This document shows positions 1 to 5,790 of a stretch of DNA of 24,596 nucleotides, piece by piece; within the stretch, counting starts at the first letter, position 1, and each line of letters starts with the position of its first letter. Below the pieces are notes generated by a model. That model was not told the DNA's origin. It searched no databases and saw nothing but the letters and a program-made list of their open reading frames with translations. The position numbers were made by a program, and so were the translations under genes. The DNA comes from Candidatus Methanophaga sp. GoMg3.2 (GTDB lineage: Archaea; Halobacteriota; Syntropharchaeia; Alkanophagales; Methanospirareceae), in the NCBI GenBank assembly GCA_013180565.1, contig QBUN01000418.1, forward strand, positions 1-24,596, in the 5' to 3' direction.

Positions 1-408
1 TTTTTTGGCTACAAGCTCCACAGTAAACCAGACATGGACTATGGGCTCATAAGGGATCTCAAGACAACAACTGCATCGGTTCACGATAGCCAGGTTGACT
101 TATCCCGAGAAGGCGAGGTCGTGTACCGTGACAAAGGATATTACGGAACTAATTCCAACGGGTACTCCGCGACGATGAAACGAAGTGCTCGGGATCATCC
201 CTTGAGCATCATGGATACGTTGCGGAATACCAGAATTAGCAAAAAGAGATCTCCAGGAGAGAGGCAATATGCGGTTATCAGTAGGGTTTTCCATGCATCA
301 CACGTAATGGTAACCACGGTACGAAGAGTGAGCGTCAAAATGATTTTTACTGCTTTTAGATTTAACCTATATCAATTATGTACGCTCAAAAAGCAGGGTG
401 CCGTATAG
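1..408 (+). CDS. IS5-like DDE transposase, C-terminal part (5' end outside the window)
   Basis: The reading frame is open from base 1, before the first Met at 34, so this is the 3' part of a longer gene. The translated part begins FFGYKLHSKPDMDYG and continues with a V-H-D-S-Q segment, Y-R-D-K-G-Y-Y-G (second catalytic Asp of an IS5-type DDE fold) and R-S-P-G-E-R-Q-Y-A (catalytic Glu region). It ends F-N-L-Y-Q-L-C. This order is typical of the IS5/DDE_Tnp_1 group seen in Methanosarcina and ANME genomes. The first Asp lies off the window. The stop at 406-408 is followed two bases later by the palindrome-like sequence at 411-425. Whether the element is intact cannot be judged. Confidence 0.85.
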   Translation, partial: FFGYKLHSKPDMDYGLIRDLKTTTASVHDSQVDLSREGEVVYRDKGYYGTNSNGYSATMKRSARDHPLSIMDTLRNTRISKKRSPGERQYAVISRVFHASHVMVTTVRRVSVKMIFTAFRFNLYQLCTLKKQGAV

Positions 409-410
409 GA

Positions 411-425
411 TAGCGGTAGCTATCG
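411..425. repeat. 15-bp repeat, left copy (inverted copy at 23450-23464)
   Basis: The sequence TAGCGGTAGCTATCG recurs exactly, in reverse complement, at 23450-23464. Extended by two bases on the left it forms a hairpin with GATAGC/GCTATC arms and a GGTA loop. It lies two bases after the stop codon of the left transposase. It could be part of an IS end, a REP-like insertion target or a small host palindrome. Confidence 0.5.
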
Positions 426-587
426 ACAAAAATCGAAAAAATGGGAAATTGAGCAGTTAAGGAAAGAAAAAAACCTAAAAATTAGGTCAAAATCGAAGAT
501 ATGGGTAATACTTCTTATGGGATTCTTTAAAAAGAAGTAAATCAAAATTCTCTATATAGCATAAAGAGCTTTTCTGTTTTTTTCCCG

Positions 588-813
588 TTAATTCACCCAT
601 CCGGATATTATCGAGGGAACTTTAACGCTCAGAAGCACGAACAAAGCTATTATAAGCGTTTCCACGCCTGCTTTCATTCTTATCTCACGCATTGCAAATG
701 CATCTGCAAAATCAGTGATTACACAAAACGCCAAAGCCGCAACAAGCCCATATCGCTGAAAAATATGAGATGAACAATGCAAAAGCAGCCGATGCGATTA
801 ATAATTCTTTCAT
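588..813 (-). pseudogene. Small membrane protein, apparently frameshifted
   Basis: An ATG at 813 has a strong archaeal Shine-Dalgarno site (GGGGGTGAT, about six bases upstream) and begins M-K-E-L-L-I-A-S-A-A-F-A-L-F-I-S. That frame stops at 712-714. A second frame, shifted by one base and open from about 782 down to the stop at 588-590, continues with two more hydrophobic segments (G-L-V-A-A-L-A-F-C-V-I and L-I-I-A-L-F-V-L-L-S-V). Joined near the T-run around 755-765, the two frames give a plausible 75-80 aa protein with two or three membrane helices. It lies 38 bases after the radical SAM gene on the same strand, so it is probably the last gene of that group. I do not recognise the family. 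The break could be a true mutation, a programmed shift or a sequence error. Confidence 0.45.
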
Positions 814-851
814 TTTTATATCACCCCCATCTTCTTTCTTTACGGCTTAAC

Positions 852-2141
852 CTATTGAGCATAAATATTCTTTGCAATTTTAGAAGTCTTCTCTTCAAGA
901 CTCACGAGTTCTCCTTTACCCTTATATAAATATTCCATCGCCATCTCCGTACCTATAGTATTCGCCCAGAACATACCCTCAGAGGTAAGCTCGATTACAT
1001 TCTTTCCGATTATCAGCTCCCCTCTATCCACGGAATTTTCTATGGTTTTGGCAAATACCTCAAGAGGATCAAAACCCCACCTCCTCTTTGGCTCTTCAAT
1101 ATCTACCCTTCCGTATTGAATTTGCGATACGCACCATAGCACAGGAATAATACTTTCAGGCACGCTAAAAACGTTTCCCACTTTGTTCAGGATGTATTGT
1201 TCACTTGTAGATTTGTGCTTCATGAAGCAATCAGCCAAAAAACCCGTTGCCCCAGCGCCTAAACCGAGAACATTACCCAAACTATTGAAATAAGTGGAAT
1301 AGCGGAACTTGTCCCGCCCGTTTGAAAAATGATTGATATTTACGTGATTATAGCCTTCATCTTCCAGAAAACTCTTTGCGTTTTCAAAAATATCCATTGC
1401 CGTTCCGATTGGAGGCTGCTCGAATTGTCTGGATATTGCCGTTTTGGGAGCATATATCAAAGGATAAAGAGAGATTCCATCAATCCCTATTCCCACCGCT
1501 TTTTGCAAATCCACAATTACATCCCTCATCTCCTGTCCCGGCAGATCATACAAAATGTCTATTGTAAGAAGCGGAAACAGCTCTCTCGCTCTATTTAATT
1601 TCTTAACGACTTCTTTACCGCCTCCTCTTCTTCCAAGCATTTTTCTTAAACCCAGATTGAAAGTTTGAACCCCTACACTCAAACGATTGACACCTAATTC
1701 CAGAAGCAAGTTCATTTTATCTTCTGTAAGTTCGCTTGCTGTTGTTTCAACACTGATTTCTGCATCGTTATCTATCTTAAATGTATCTCTTAGACCAGCA
1801 AATAGCAACTTAAGTTCTTCTGAGGACAGAGATGTTGGAGTACCTCCGCCTACATATATGGTCCCTATGGACGAAAAGTAATCGCGCCACTCCCTCGCTT
1901 CTTCCAGAATCGAGTCCACGTATTTCAGCGTATTCCCTGAAGGGTATTCCTTTGTAAGGATGCAAAAAGTGCATCTACCAATACAGAAAGGTATGTGTAT
2001 ATATAATGCACCCTTTCCACCGCCCTTTTCCCTTAATTCGTCGAACAGCCATTTGATACTCCTCTTTTTAAGATAAGGAAAGAATGGGAATAGAGTATCA
2101 TGATGTGATTTTAGCCATTTCCTCGTGTTATTATTATCCAT
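852..2141 (-). CDS. HemN-like radical SAM protein
   Basis: This 429-aa protein has the radical SAM cluster motif C-I-G-R-C-T-F-C (Cys53, 57, 60), preceded by Y-I-H-I-P-F and followed at about residue 96 by Y-V-G-G-G-T-P-T-S-L, the usual HemN/HemW/HutW pattern. The third Cys is preceded by Phe, as I recall for the ChuW/HutW heme-degrading branch, whereas HemN and HemW usually have Tyr. The roles to consider are anaerobic coproporphyrinogen oxidation, heme chaperoning and anaerobic heme breakdown; the sequence alone does not decide. A winged-helix-like C-terminal part is present. The start at 2141 follows a weak GGAAGG site. The gene follows the 31-aa membrane peptide by 17 bases, downstream of an operator-controlled Cys-rich gene, so a role in iron or heme handling is a reasonable inference. 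Confidence 0.85.
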   Translation of the reverse strand: MDNNNTRKWLKSHHDTLFPFFPYLKKRSIKWLFDELREKGGGKGALYIHIPFCIGRCTFCILTKEYPSGNTLKYVDSILEEAREWRDYFSSIGTIYVGGGTPTSLSSEELKLLFAGLRDTFKIDNDAEISVETTASELTEDKMNLLLELGVNRLSVGVQTFNLGLRKMLGRRGGGKEVVKKLNRARELFPLLTIDILYDLPGQEMRDVIVDLQKAVGIGIDGISLYPLIYAPKTAISRQFEQPPIGTAMDIFENAKSFLEDEGYNHVNINHFSNGRDKFRYSTYFNSLGNVLGLGAGATGFLADCFMKHKSTSEQYILNKVGNVFSVPESIIPVLWCVSQIQYGRVDIEEPKRRWGFDPLEVFAKTIENSVDRGELIIGKNVIELTSEGMFWANTIGTEMAMEYLYKGKGELVSLEEKTSKIAKNIYAQ

Positions 2142-2158
2142 ATGCCTTCCAATTTTAT

Positions 2159-2254
2159 TTAGAAAAGATGGATCACCGGCGCCATAAGCGTCAAACTCAG
2201 CATTGCTACAAACATCAAAACCGCATAGATTGCTACTTCCTTATTGTGACGCAT
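2159..2254 (-). CDS. 31-aa single-pass membrane peptide (hypothetical)
   Basis: This small ORF was read by hand: an ATG at 2254 and a TAA at 2159-2161. The product starts M-R-H-N-K-E-V-A and is then one hydrophobic stretch, A-I-Y-A-V-L-M-F-V-A-M-L-S-L-T-L-M-A-P-V-I, ending H-L-F. A positively charged N-terminus followed by one transmembrane helix is typical of membrane microproteins. A TATA-like stretch (ATTTTTAAAT on the minus strand, about 2282-2292) lies roughly 30 bases upstream, so it may have its own leaderless transcript. It ends 17 bases before the radical SAM start. No family is recognised. It could be a chance ORF, but composition and position favour a real gene. Confidence 0.45.
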   Translation of the reverse strand: MRHNKEVAIYAVLMFVAMLSLTLMAPVIHLF

Positions 2255-2269
2255 TTTCCAATTAACAAG

Positions 2270-2278
2270 AAAAAAAAA
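2270..2278 (-). terminator. T9 tract after the Cys-rich gene
   Basis: On the minus strand an unbroken run of nine T residues lies about 30 bases after the stop of the Cys-rich gene and before the 31-aa ORF. Archaeal RNA polymerase terminates at such oligo-T runs. It may reduce read-through from the regulated promoter into the radical SAM gene. Confidence 0.35.
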
Positions 2279-2307
2279 GCATTTAAAAATTTATTGCGTT
2301 TTCAAAT

Positions 2308-2481
2308 TTATTTTTTCCCTCCTTCATCAAACCCATCTCCTTCCTCCCGCTTATCATTCTCCTTCTTGCATCTGCACGCTTCACCCCGGCAGCACCCACC
2401 ACCACAATTGCAGCTACTATCGCACAGCGCAAGTGCAAGCACAAACGCCATCTTCTCAACTATCTTTTTGCCTTCTTTCAT
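2308..2481 (-). CDS. 57-aa Cys-rich small protein (hypothetical, probably leaderless)
   Basis: This gene was read by hand on the minus strand: an ATG at 2481 and a TAA at 2308-2310. A short hydrophobic N-terminal stretch (A-F-V-L-A-L-A-L, residues 12-19) runs into a cluster of seven Cys within 19 residues: CDSSCNCGGGCCRGEACRC (20-38). A charged Lys/Glu/Asp/Gly tail ends in Lys-Lys. The spacing suggests metal or Fe-S binding, as in metallothionein-like proteins, or a short thiol protein with an N-terminal helix. No known family is recognised. There is no Shine-Dalgarno site, but a TATA-like CTATTTGTAT lies about 20-30 bases upstream inside a 26-bp operator, fitting a leaderless transcript. It is transcribed divergently from flavodoxin. 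Confidence 0.6.
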   Translation of the reverse strand: MKEGKKIVEKMAFVLALALCDSSCNCGGGCCRGEACRCKKENDKREEGDGFDEGGKK

Positions 2482-2500
2482 AATGCATACTGTTAGGTTG

Positions 2501-2564
2501 TTAGGTATACAAATAGCATCCCCTAAAAGAGTTCGGTTTTGTCTAAAAAGCAGAATAAAGTTAG
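2501..2564 (-). promoter_or_regulatory. Regulated promoter of the Cys-rich gene (operator 2501-2526 plus upstream block)
   Basis: On the minus strand, TTAGGG (2521-2526), a 14-base spacer holding the TATA-like CTATTTGTAT, then ACCTAA (2501-2506). A further TTAGGT on the plus strand at 2493-2498 makes a repeated half-site. Farther upstream lie AAAACCGAAC (2531-2540) and CTAACTTTATT (2554-2564). The 64-base arrangement matches 5384-5447 element for element at identical spacing. A protein bound at the two arms would cover the TATA box, the usual way archaeal repressors work. Confidence 0.7.
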
Positions 2565-2606
2565 TATTTTGGAAAAAACCGATGAATTAGTATTTTATCC
2601 TAAATT

Positions 2607-2671
2607 CTAATTAAATTCGGGTTTCTTCTTTTTTCTAATCTTGTTAGGGTTCATTATTTATGTCCCTAACA
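2607..2671 (+). promoter_or_regulatory. Regulated promoter of flavodoxin (operator 2644-2669)
   Basis: TTAGGG (2644-2649), the 14-base spacer TTCATTATTTATGT, then CCCTAA (2664-2669). The perfect arms extend to eight bases (TGTTAGGG/CCCTAACA, 2642-2649 and 2664-2671). The spacer contains the probable TATA box ATTATTTATG and differs by one base from the spacer at 5390-5403 read on the minus strand. A degenerate upstream copy (CTAATTAAATTCGGG, 2607-2621) lies where the other two promoters have CTAACTTTATT. The expected transcript start, near 2685-2690, leaves a short leader with GGAGGAT at about 2700. Confidence 0.7.
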
Positions 2672-2714
2672 GCTATACTAATCCCTACGTACAAAAAAAG
2701 GAGGATAGCTAAAA

Positions 2715-3158
2715 ATGGTGAAGGTAGTTTTGATATATGGCTCGACCACGGGGAACACGGAAGCATTGTCGGAACATGTGGCAGCAGGACTTGAGAGGGG
2801 GATGGCAGAAGTCACGGTGAAGGACGTGGCAAAAGCAAGTGTTGACGAACTCGCGAAGTATGATGCGATCGTATTCGGGTGCTCCACCTGGGGCGAAGGC
2901 GATTTGCAGGATGATTTCTTTGATTTCTACGAAGCGATGGACGGGATCTCGCTGAAAGGTAAGAAGGCGGCAGTTTTTGGTCCAGGAGATAGCGAAGAAT
3001 ATCAGGATTCGTTCTGCACGGCAGTGGACATCCTCAAGGAATCGCTAGAGGGACATGGTGCCGAAATCGTTGCTGAAAGCTTCAAGATTGACGGAGAGGT
3101 TGAGCCTGCATTTGAAGACGCCGAAGCTTGGGGATTGAAGGTTGCCAAAGCACTTTAG
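2715..3158 (+). CDS. Flavodoxin
   Basis: This 147-aa protein has the length of a short-chain flavodoxin, an FMN-binding electron carrier that replaces ferredoxin when iron is scarce. Visible features are the phosphate loop G-S-T-T-G-N-T (residues 9-15), the first isoalloxazine loop C-S-T-W-G-E-G-D (56-63) with Trp59, and the second loop G-P-G-D-S-E-E-Y-Q-D-S-F-C at about 89-101. A strong GGAGGAT ribosome-binding site sits eight bases before the ATG. The promoter carries the shared operator with the TATA box inside it. A DUF2023 gene follows on the same strand. The wording is close to Desulfovibrio-type and Bacteroidetes flavodoxins, so bacterial origin is plausible. Confidence 0.95.
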   Translation: MVKVVLIYGSTTGNTEALSEHVAAGLERGMAEVTVKDVAKASVDELAKYDAIVFGCSTWGEGDLQDDFFDFYEAMDGISLKGKKAAVFGPGDSEEYQDSFCTAVDILKESLEGHGAEIVAESFKIDGEVEPAFEDAEAWGLKVAKAL

Positions 3159-3219
3159 CTTTGCTTTAATCCCGGTTTTATTTTTTCTACAAGAAGCAAA
3201 GAAAGAAAGGAAAGAAGAT

Positions 3220-3609
3220 ATGGACGTATTTACACACCACCTTCTGGAATATAAGAAAGGATTAAGAACCCTCGTCCTTCATACGACAAACGTATCGAAC
3301 AGAGATGCAATTAAAAAAAAACTGGAAAGGGCAATGATAGCTCATTATATTCAAGCAGTAAACGGAACGAAGATAAATGTCTTCTTCGGCAATTCGATCT
3401 GCATTGATGTAATCAAACAGATGAATTTTACATCATTGTCAAATCTGACCGATGAGGAGGACTTTATTCTTGGTACGATGCTGGGCTATGATAGATTAAA
3501 GCAATGTGAACGTTATCTTAAAAGGAAGCGGAGTAGCAATAACTTGCCGAACTGTAAACTTAAGTCCCTATCCATCACCAAGACCGAAGCGATTAGGGCT
3601 GTTGGTTGA
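3220..3609 (+). CDS. DUF2023 family protein, partner of flavodoxin
   Basis: I place the start at the ATG at 3220; an upstream in-frame ATG at 3142 would overlap the flavodoxin gene and add an unconserved N-terminus. The 129-aa product begins M-D-V-F-T-H-H-L-L-E-Y-K-K-G-L-R and has I-N-V-F-F-G (52-57) and the signature E-E-D-F-I-L-G-T-M-L-G-Y-D-R-L-K-Q-C-E-R-Y at 79-99. This matches my memory of DUF2023 (PF09633), known mainly from Bacteroidetes and other anaerobes, where it often neighbours flavodoxin. Its function is unknown. A basic tail after about residue 100 is not part of the usual domain. A T-rich stretch at 3177-3187 between the two genes may weaken read-through. Confidence 0.75.
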   Translation: MDVFTHHLLEYKKGLRTLVLHTTNVSNRDAIKKKLERAMIAHYIQAVNGTKINVFFGNSICIDVIKQMNFTSLSNLTDEEDFILGTMLGYDRLKQCERYLKRKRSSNNLPNCKLKSLSITKTEAIRAVG

Positions 3610-3661
3610 TTGGATATAAAGTAGGGAAAGTCATAATTACTGAACTTTTTACATACATGCA

Positions 3662-3898
3662 TCATTCAGAAGAGTTAGCTGGTCTTATAGGAACGATATA
3701 AGGCCTTCCACCGTGATTGTTCACTTCCACTTCAACATCAAAATCTACAAAGAAGCAAAGAATAGACGCGAGTTTTTCCTCTGGTAACCAAATTGCTTCT
3801 CTAATCTCTCTTACGGTATGCCAGTGTGAATCTTGCAATAACTTCAATATCCCATCAAGTGATCCCCATTTTTTCTTACTTTCTATTCGTACGTTCAT
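3662..3898 (-). CDS. Small winged-helix DNA-binding protein
   Basis: The 78-aa protein has one winged-helix layout: G-S-L-D-G-I-L-K-L-L-Q (helix 1), W-H-T-V-R-E-I-R-E-A-I (helix 2), L-P-E-E-K-L-A-S-I-L-C-F-F (recognition helix) and V-E-V-E-V-N-N-H-G-G-R-P-Y-I-V (wing). Proteins of this style are, from memory, abundant in ANME-1 and related archaea. It starts 14 bases after the DUF2325 stop and is the third gene of an operator-controlled group. It could be a regulator of this group, possibly autoregulatory, but nothing in the sequence shows which DNA it binds. Confidence 0.65.
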   Translation of the reverse strand: MNVRIESKKKWGSLDGILKLLQDSHWHTVREIREAIWLPEEKLASILCFFVDFDVEVEVNNHGGRPYIVPIRPANSSE

Positions 3899-3912
3899 TT
3901 TTTCTCGCCTTT

Positions 3913-5145
3913 CTATGCAGAACCATCACTACCTAATTTCGACAGCCCCCTCTTTAGCGCACTCAAACCAGAACTACGAAGGAAATGGCATGGCTTCTCC
4001 CGCAACTTACATGCTTCCTTAACCAATCGGCAAGCGTAATGACTGTTTATGTCCACAGGGCAAAATATCACGTCATTTTTCTCTACGAGAAGCTCCATCA
4101 TCTTTTTCCCGCCTTCGCAGTGCCCGCAGTGATAACAGAAGAGACAGCCAAAGGATTCCGCCATTTCCTTGTAGCTAGGCTCAAGCGGCTCGACACCGCC
4201 TACATAAGCCACTCTCACTCCTTTAAGCTGAACTCCTATCTCAGTTTCCATTTCGTTCTGATCGGCATTATCATTGCTGTTACAGTTGCAAGAAGAAGCT
4301 ACGACCTTGTTCCCGAAATCATTCTTTGAGTTACTATTGGATTCAAATGAGAGTTCGGATATTTTGAGCAGTTCTGCATTTTCTTTATTCAATTGCTTTC
4401 TTTCGCTTCTTAAAACATCGAGTTCCTTTTTTAGCCCTTCAATCTGCACATACGCTGCTTCTCCGCCCATACCTTTTAGCTGTTCTTGGTATCGGCTTGT
4501 TAATCGTTTTTGCTCTTCCAAATCCTGAATGAGCTGGATTTTATCGGTTTTTATTGCGTCGCGTGTCGAAATCAAATCTTCTTTCTTCTGTTCCAACCGC
4601 TCACACCTGCGTTGTAGCTTTTCTTTCGATTCAAAAGCTATTTCTAACTGTTTTGTTATATCCTCAACCTTACTTCCCGGTAACTTAAGAGCTAGTTCAT
4701 CGTAAAATCGCAATGCCAGATGCTCCTTCATATGAATAGCGGCGAAAATCCTCGTCTCGAGTTCTTTATCTTGACCGCCATTACGTACAGCAAACCAGAT
4801 AAGAGCGGGGATGGGCACATTTGTTAAAGTGTTTTCTGTTCTACCCTCGATAATCGCACTTATCTTTTGCGCGTCTAACCGCTCAACTTCGTTCTTATAC
4901 GGTGCAAATTGCTTTTCCAGCATCTTTTCCACTCGTTTTGCAGGCTGACTTTGCGTCCTGCATATCTGGGCGAGGGATTGATGCATTTCAAAATCCGCTG
5001 AAAATTGGTTGTCATGTTTAAGTTTCAATTCCTTAAAAATTCTCTTCAACCGCCTCTCGTCAAAACTCAACCCTAGGATACGACAAATTGTAAATGGCTG
5101 AAACTCCCATATCCTTCTTTTACCATTTCCTTCTTCCATACTCAT
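3913..5145 (-). CDS. Coiled-coil protein with C-terminal DUF2325 domain and an extra Cys cluster
   Basis: In this 410-aa protein the first 160 residues are mostly helical and unrecognised. Residues about 165-265 are a long coiled coil rich in Glu, Lys and Gln. A low-complexity Asn/Ser linker with S-S-C-N-C-N-S-N follows. Residues about 308-400 match DUF2325: V-A-Y-V-G-G, then C-P-V-D-I-N-S-H-Y-A-C-R-L-V-K-E-A-C-K and L-R-S-S-G-L-S-A-L. Where most members have Y-H-D-G, this one reads CLFCYHCGHC (Cys334, 337, 340, 343), a C-x2-C-x2-C-x2-C run that could bind a metal or Fe-S cluster. The function of DUF2325 is not known to me. It is the second gene after a promoter with the shared operator. The start at 5145 has an AGGTGCAGGT site upstream. 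Confidence 0.75.
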   Translation of the reverse strand: MSMEEGNGKRRIWEFQPFTICRILGLSFDERRLKRIFKELKLKHDNQFSADFEMHQSLAQICRTQSQPAKRVEKMLEKQFAPYKNEVERLDAQKISAIIEGRTENTLTNVPIPALIWFAVRNGGQDKELETRIFAAIHMKEHLALRFYDELALKLPGSKVEDITKQLEIAFESKEKLQRRCERLEQKKEDLISTRDAIKTDKIQLIQDLEEQKRLTSRYQEQLKGMGGEAAYVQIEGLKKELDVLRSERKQLNKENAELLKISELSFESNSNSKNDFGNKVVASSCNCNSNDNADQNEMETEIGVQLKGVRVAYVGGVEPLEPSYKEMAESFGCLFCYHCGHCEGGKKMMELLVEKNDVIFCPVDINSHYACRLVKEACKLREKPCHFLRSSGLSALKRGLSKLGSDGSA

Positions 5146-5165
5146 TTGTTACCTGCACCTCCTGA

Positions 5166-5336
5166 CTATGAAGCTTGATACAGTGGATACCCCCCAATAA
5201 ACCACGCACCCAACTCTCGTTTTATCGCTTCAACCCGCTCATCTAATTCGCATTCACTTTCGACTTCTCCTGTGCTATTCTGTAGTAGTCGCGTCAGCTC
5301 CTTTACCACCCTTGTTCTATCCATATCATCCATCAT
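5166..5336 (-). CDS. 56-aa small protein, first gene of the DUF2325 group (hypothetical)
   Basis: This gene was read by hand: ATG-ATG at 5336 with GGGGGTGGT three bases upstream, and a TAG at 5166-5168. The product is acidic and helical: M-M-D-D-M-D-R-T-R-V-V-K-E-L-T-R-L-L, a Ser/Glu linker with one Cys, then L-D-E-R-V-E-A-I-K-R-E-L-G-A-W-F-I-G-G-Y-P. The strong ribosome-binding site, operator-containing promoter and 20-base gap to the DUF2325 start support a real gene. No family is recognised. An adaptor or partner of the DUF2325 protein is possible. Confidence 0.6.
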   Translation of the reverse strand: MMDDMDRTRVVKELTRLLQNSTGEVESECELDERVEAIKRELGAWFIGGYPLYQAS

Positions 5337-5349
5337 ATACCACCCCCTT

Positions 5350-5365
5350 TTTAGGTTCTCCTAAA
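5350..5365. promoter_or_regulatory. Second palindrome in the leader of the 56-aa gene
   Basis: TTTAGG-TTCT-CCTAAA is a perfect six-base inverted repeat with a four-base centre, 14 bases before the start codon. Another TTAGG half-site lies at 5368-5372. Its half-sites match those of the main operator at 5384-5409 and the TTAGG/CCTAA ends of DtxR/IdeR boxes. It may be a second binding site for the same regulator, or a hairpin hiding the ribosome-binding site. Confidence 0.5.
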
Positions 5366-5383
5366 TGTTAGGATGATTGGGTA

Positions 5384-5447
5384 TTAGGTACATAAATAAT
5401 GACCCCTAAAAATGTTCGGTTTTGGATATAAAGCCAAATAAAGTTAG
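5384..5447 (-). promoter_or_regulatory. Regulated promoter of the DUF2325 group (operator 5384-5409 plus upstream block)
   Basis: On the minus strand, TTAGGG (5404-5409), spacer GTCATTATTTATGT with the TATA box, then ACCTAA (5384-5389). Upstream lie AAAACCGAAC (5414-5423) and CTAACTTTATT (5437-5447). The whole 64 bases correspond to 2501-2564 at the same spacing, and the spacer is almost identical to that of the flavodoxin promoter. Confidence 0.7.
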
Positions 5448-5790
5448 ATTTTTTTGCATCTACCTACGAGGGACTTTTAAAAAACGCCAGTATCGTACCG
5501 AGAAATAAATACATATGTTTTTTGGTTTTTGAAGCTAAGAGCAGGATGGATAGTTGCGTTTTGTCACGGAATTCCGCTAAACCCACTACAACCAAGGGAT
5601 TTAATAGATCTGGTACCATTTTTGTTTGTATATTGAGTTCAAGTTATATCTTCATAAATTAAAAAGTACGGATTTCCGGAGTGATGGCGATATTATCGTT
5701 GCAGCAATCGGTAAGAATTCATACAAGGACGGTAAATTGAGAATTAACAAAATCGCATTGCTTAAACAAATTGACAATTCTGATTTGAGT
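5448..5790. other. Gene-poor stretch between the DUF2325 promoter and the 3' end of hef
   Basis: There is no convincing gene here. A plus-strand frame open from 5608 into the 3' end of hef includes G-D-I-I-V-A-A-I-G-K-N-S-Y, which looks mildly protein-like. It has no ATG, no ribosome-binding site and no recognised family. It may be a decayed gene end or chance. Confidence 0.3.

Noticed and set aside
426..510. Imperfect repeat AAAATCGAA-(n)-ATGGG at about 428-440 and 489-503
   Set aside because: Short and AT-rich; similar AATCGAAA strings appear elsewhere (14103, 23274), so chance is likely.
2084..2590. 168-aa plus-strand frame opposite the Cys-rich and 31-aa genes
   Set aside because: Low-complexity Pro/Ser/His composition from antisense reading of the minus-strand genes and their control region.
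3142..3219. Longer N-terminus for the DUF2023 protein from the ATG at 3142
   Set aside because: It overlaps the flavodoxin gene and adds residues not found at the start of the family; the ATG at 3220 fits the known N-terminus.
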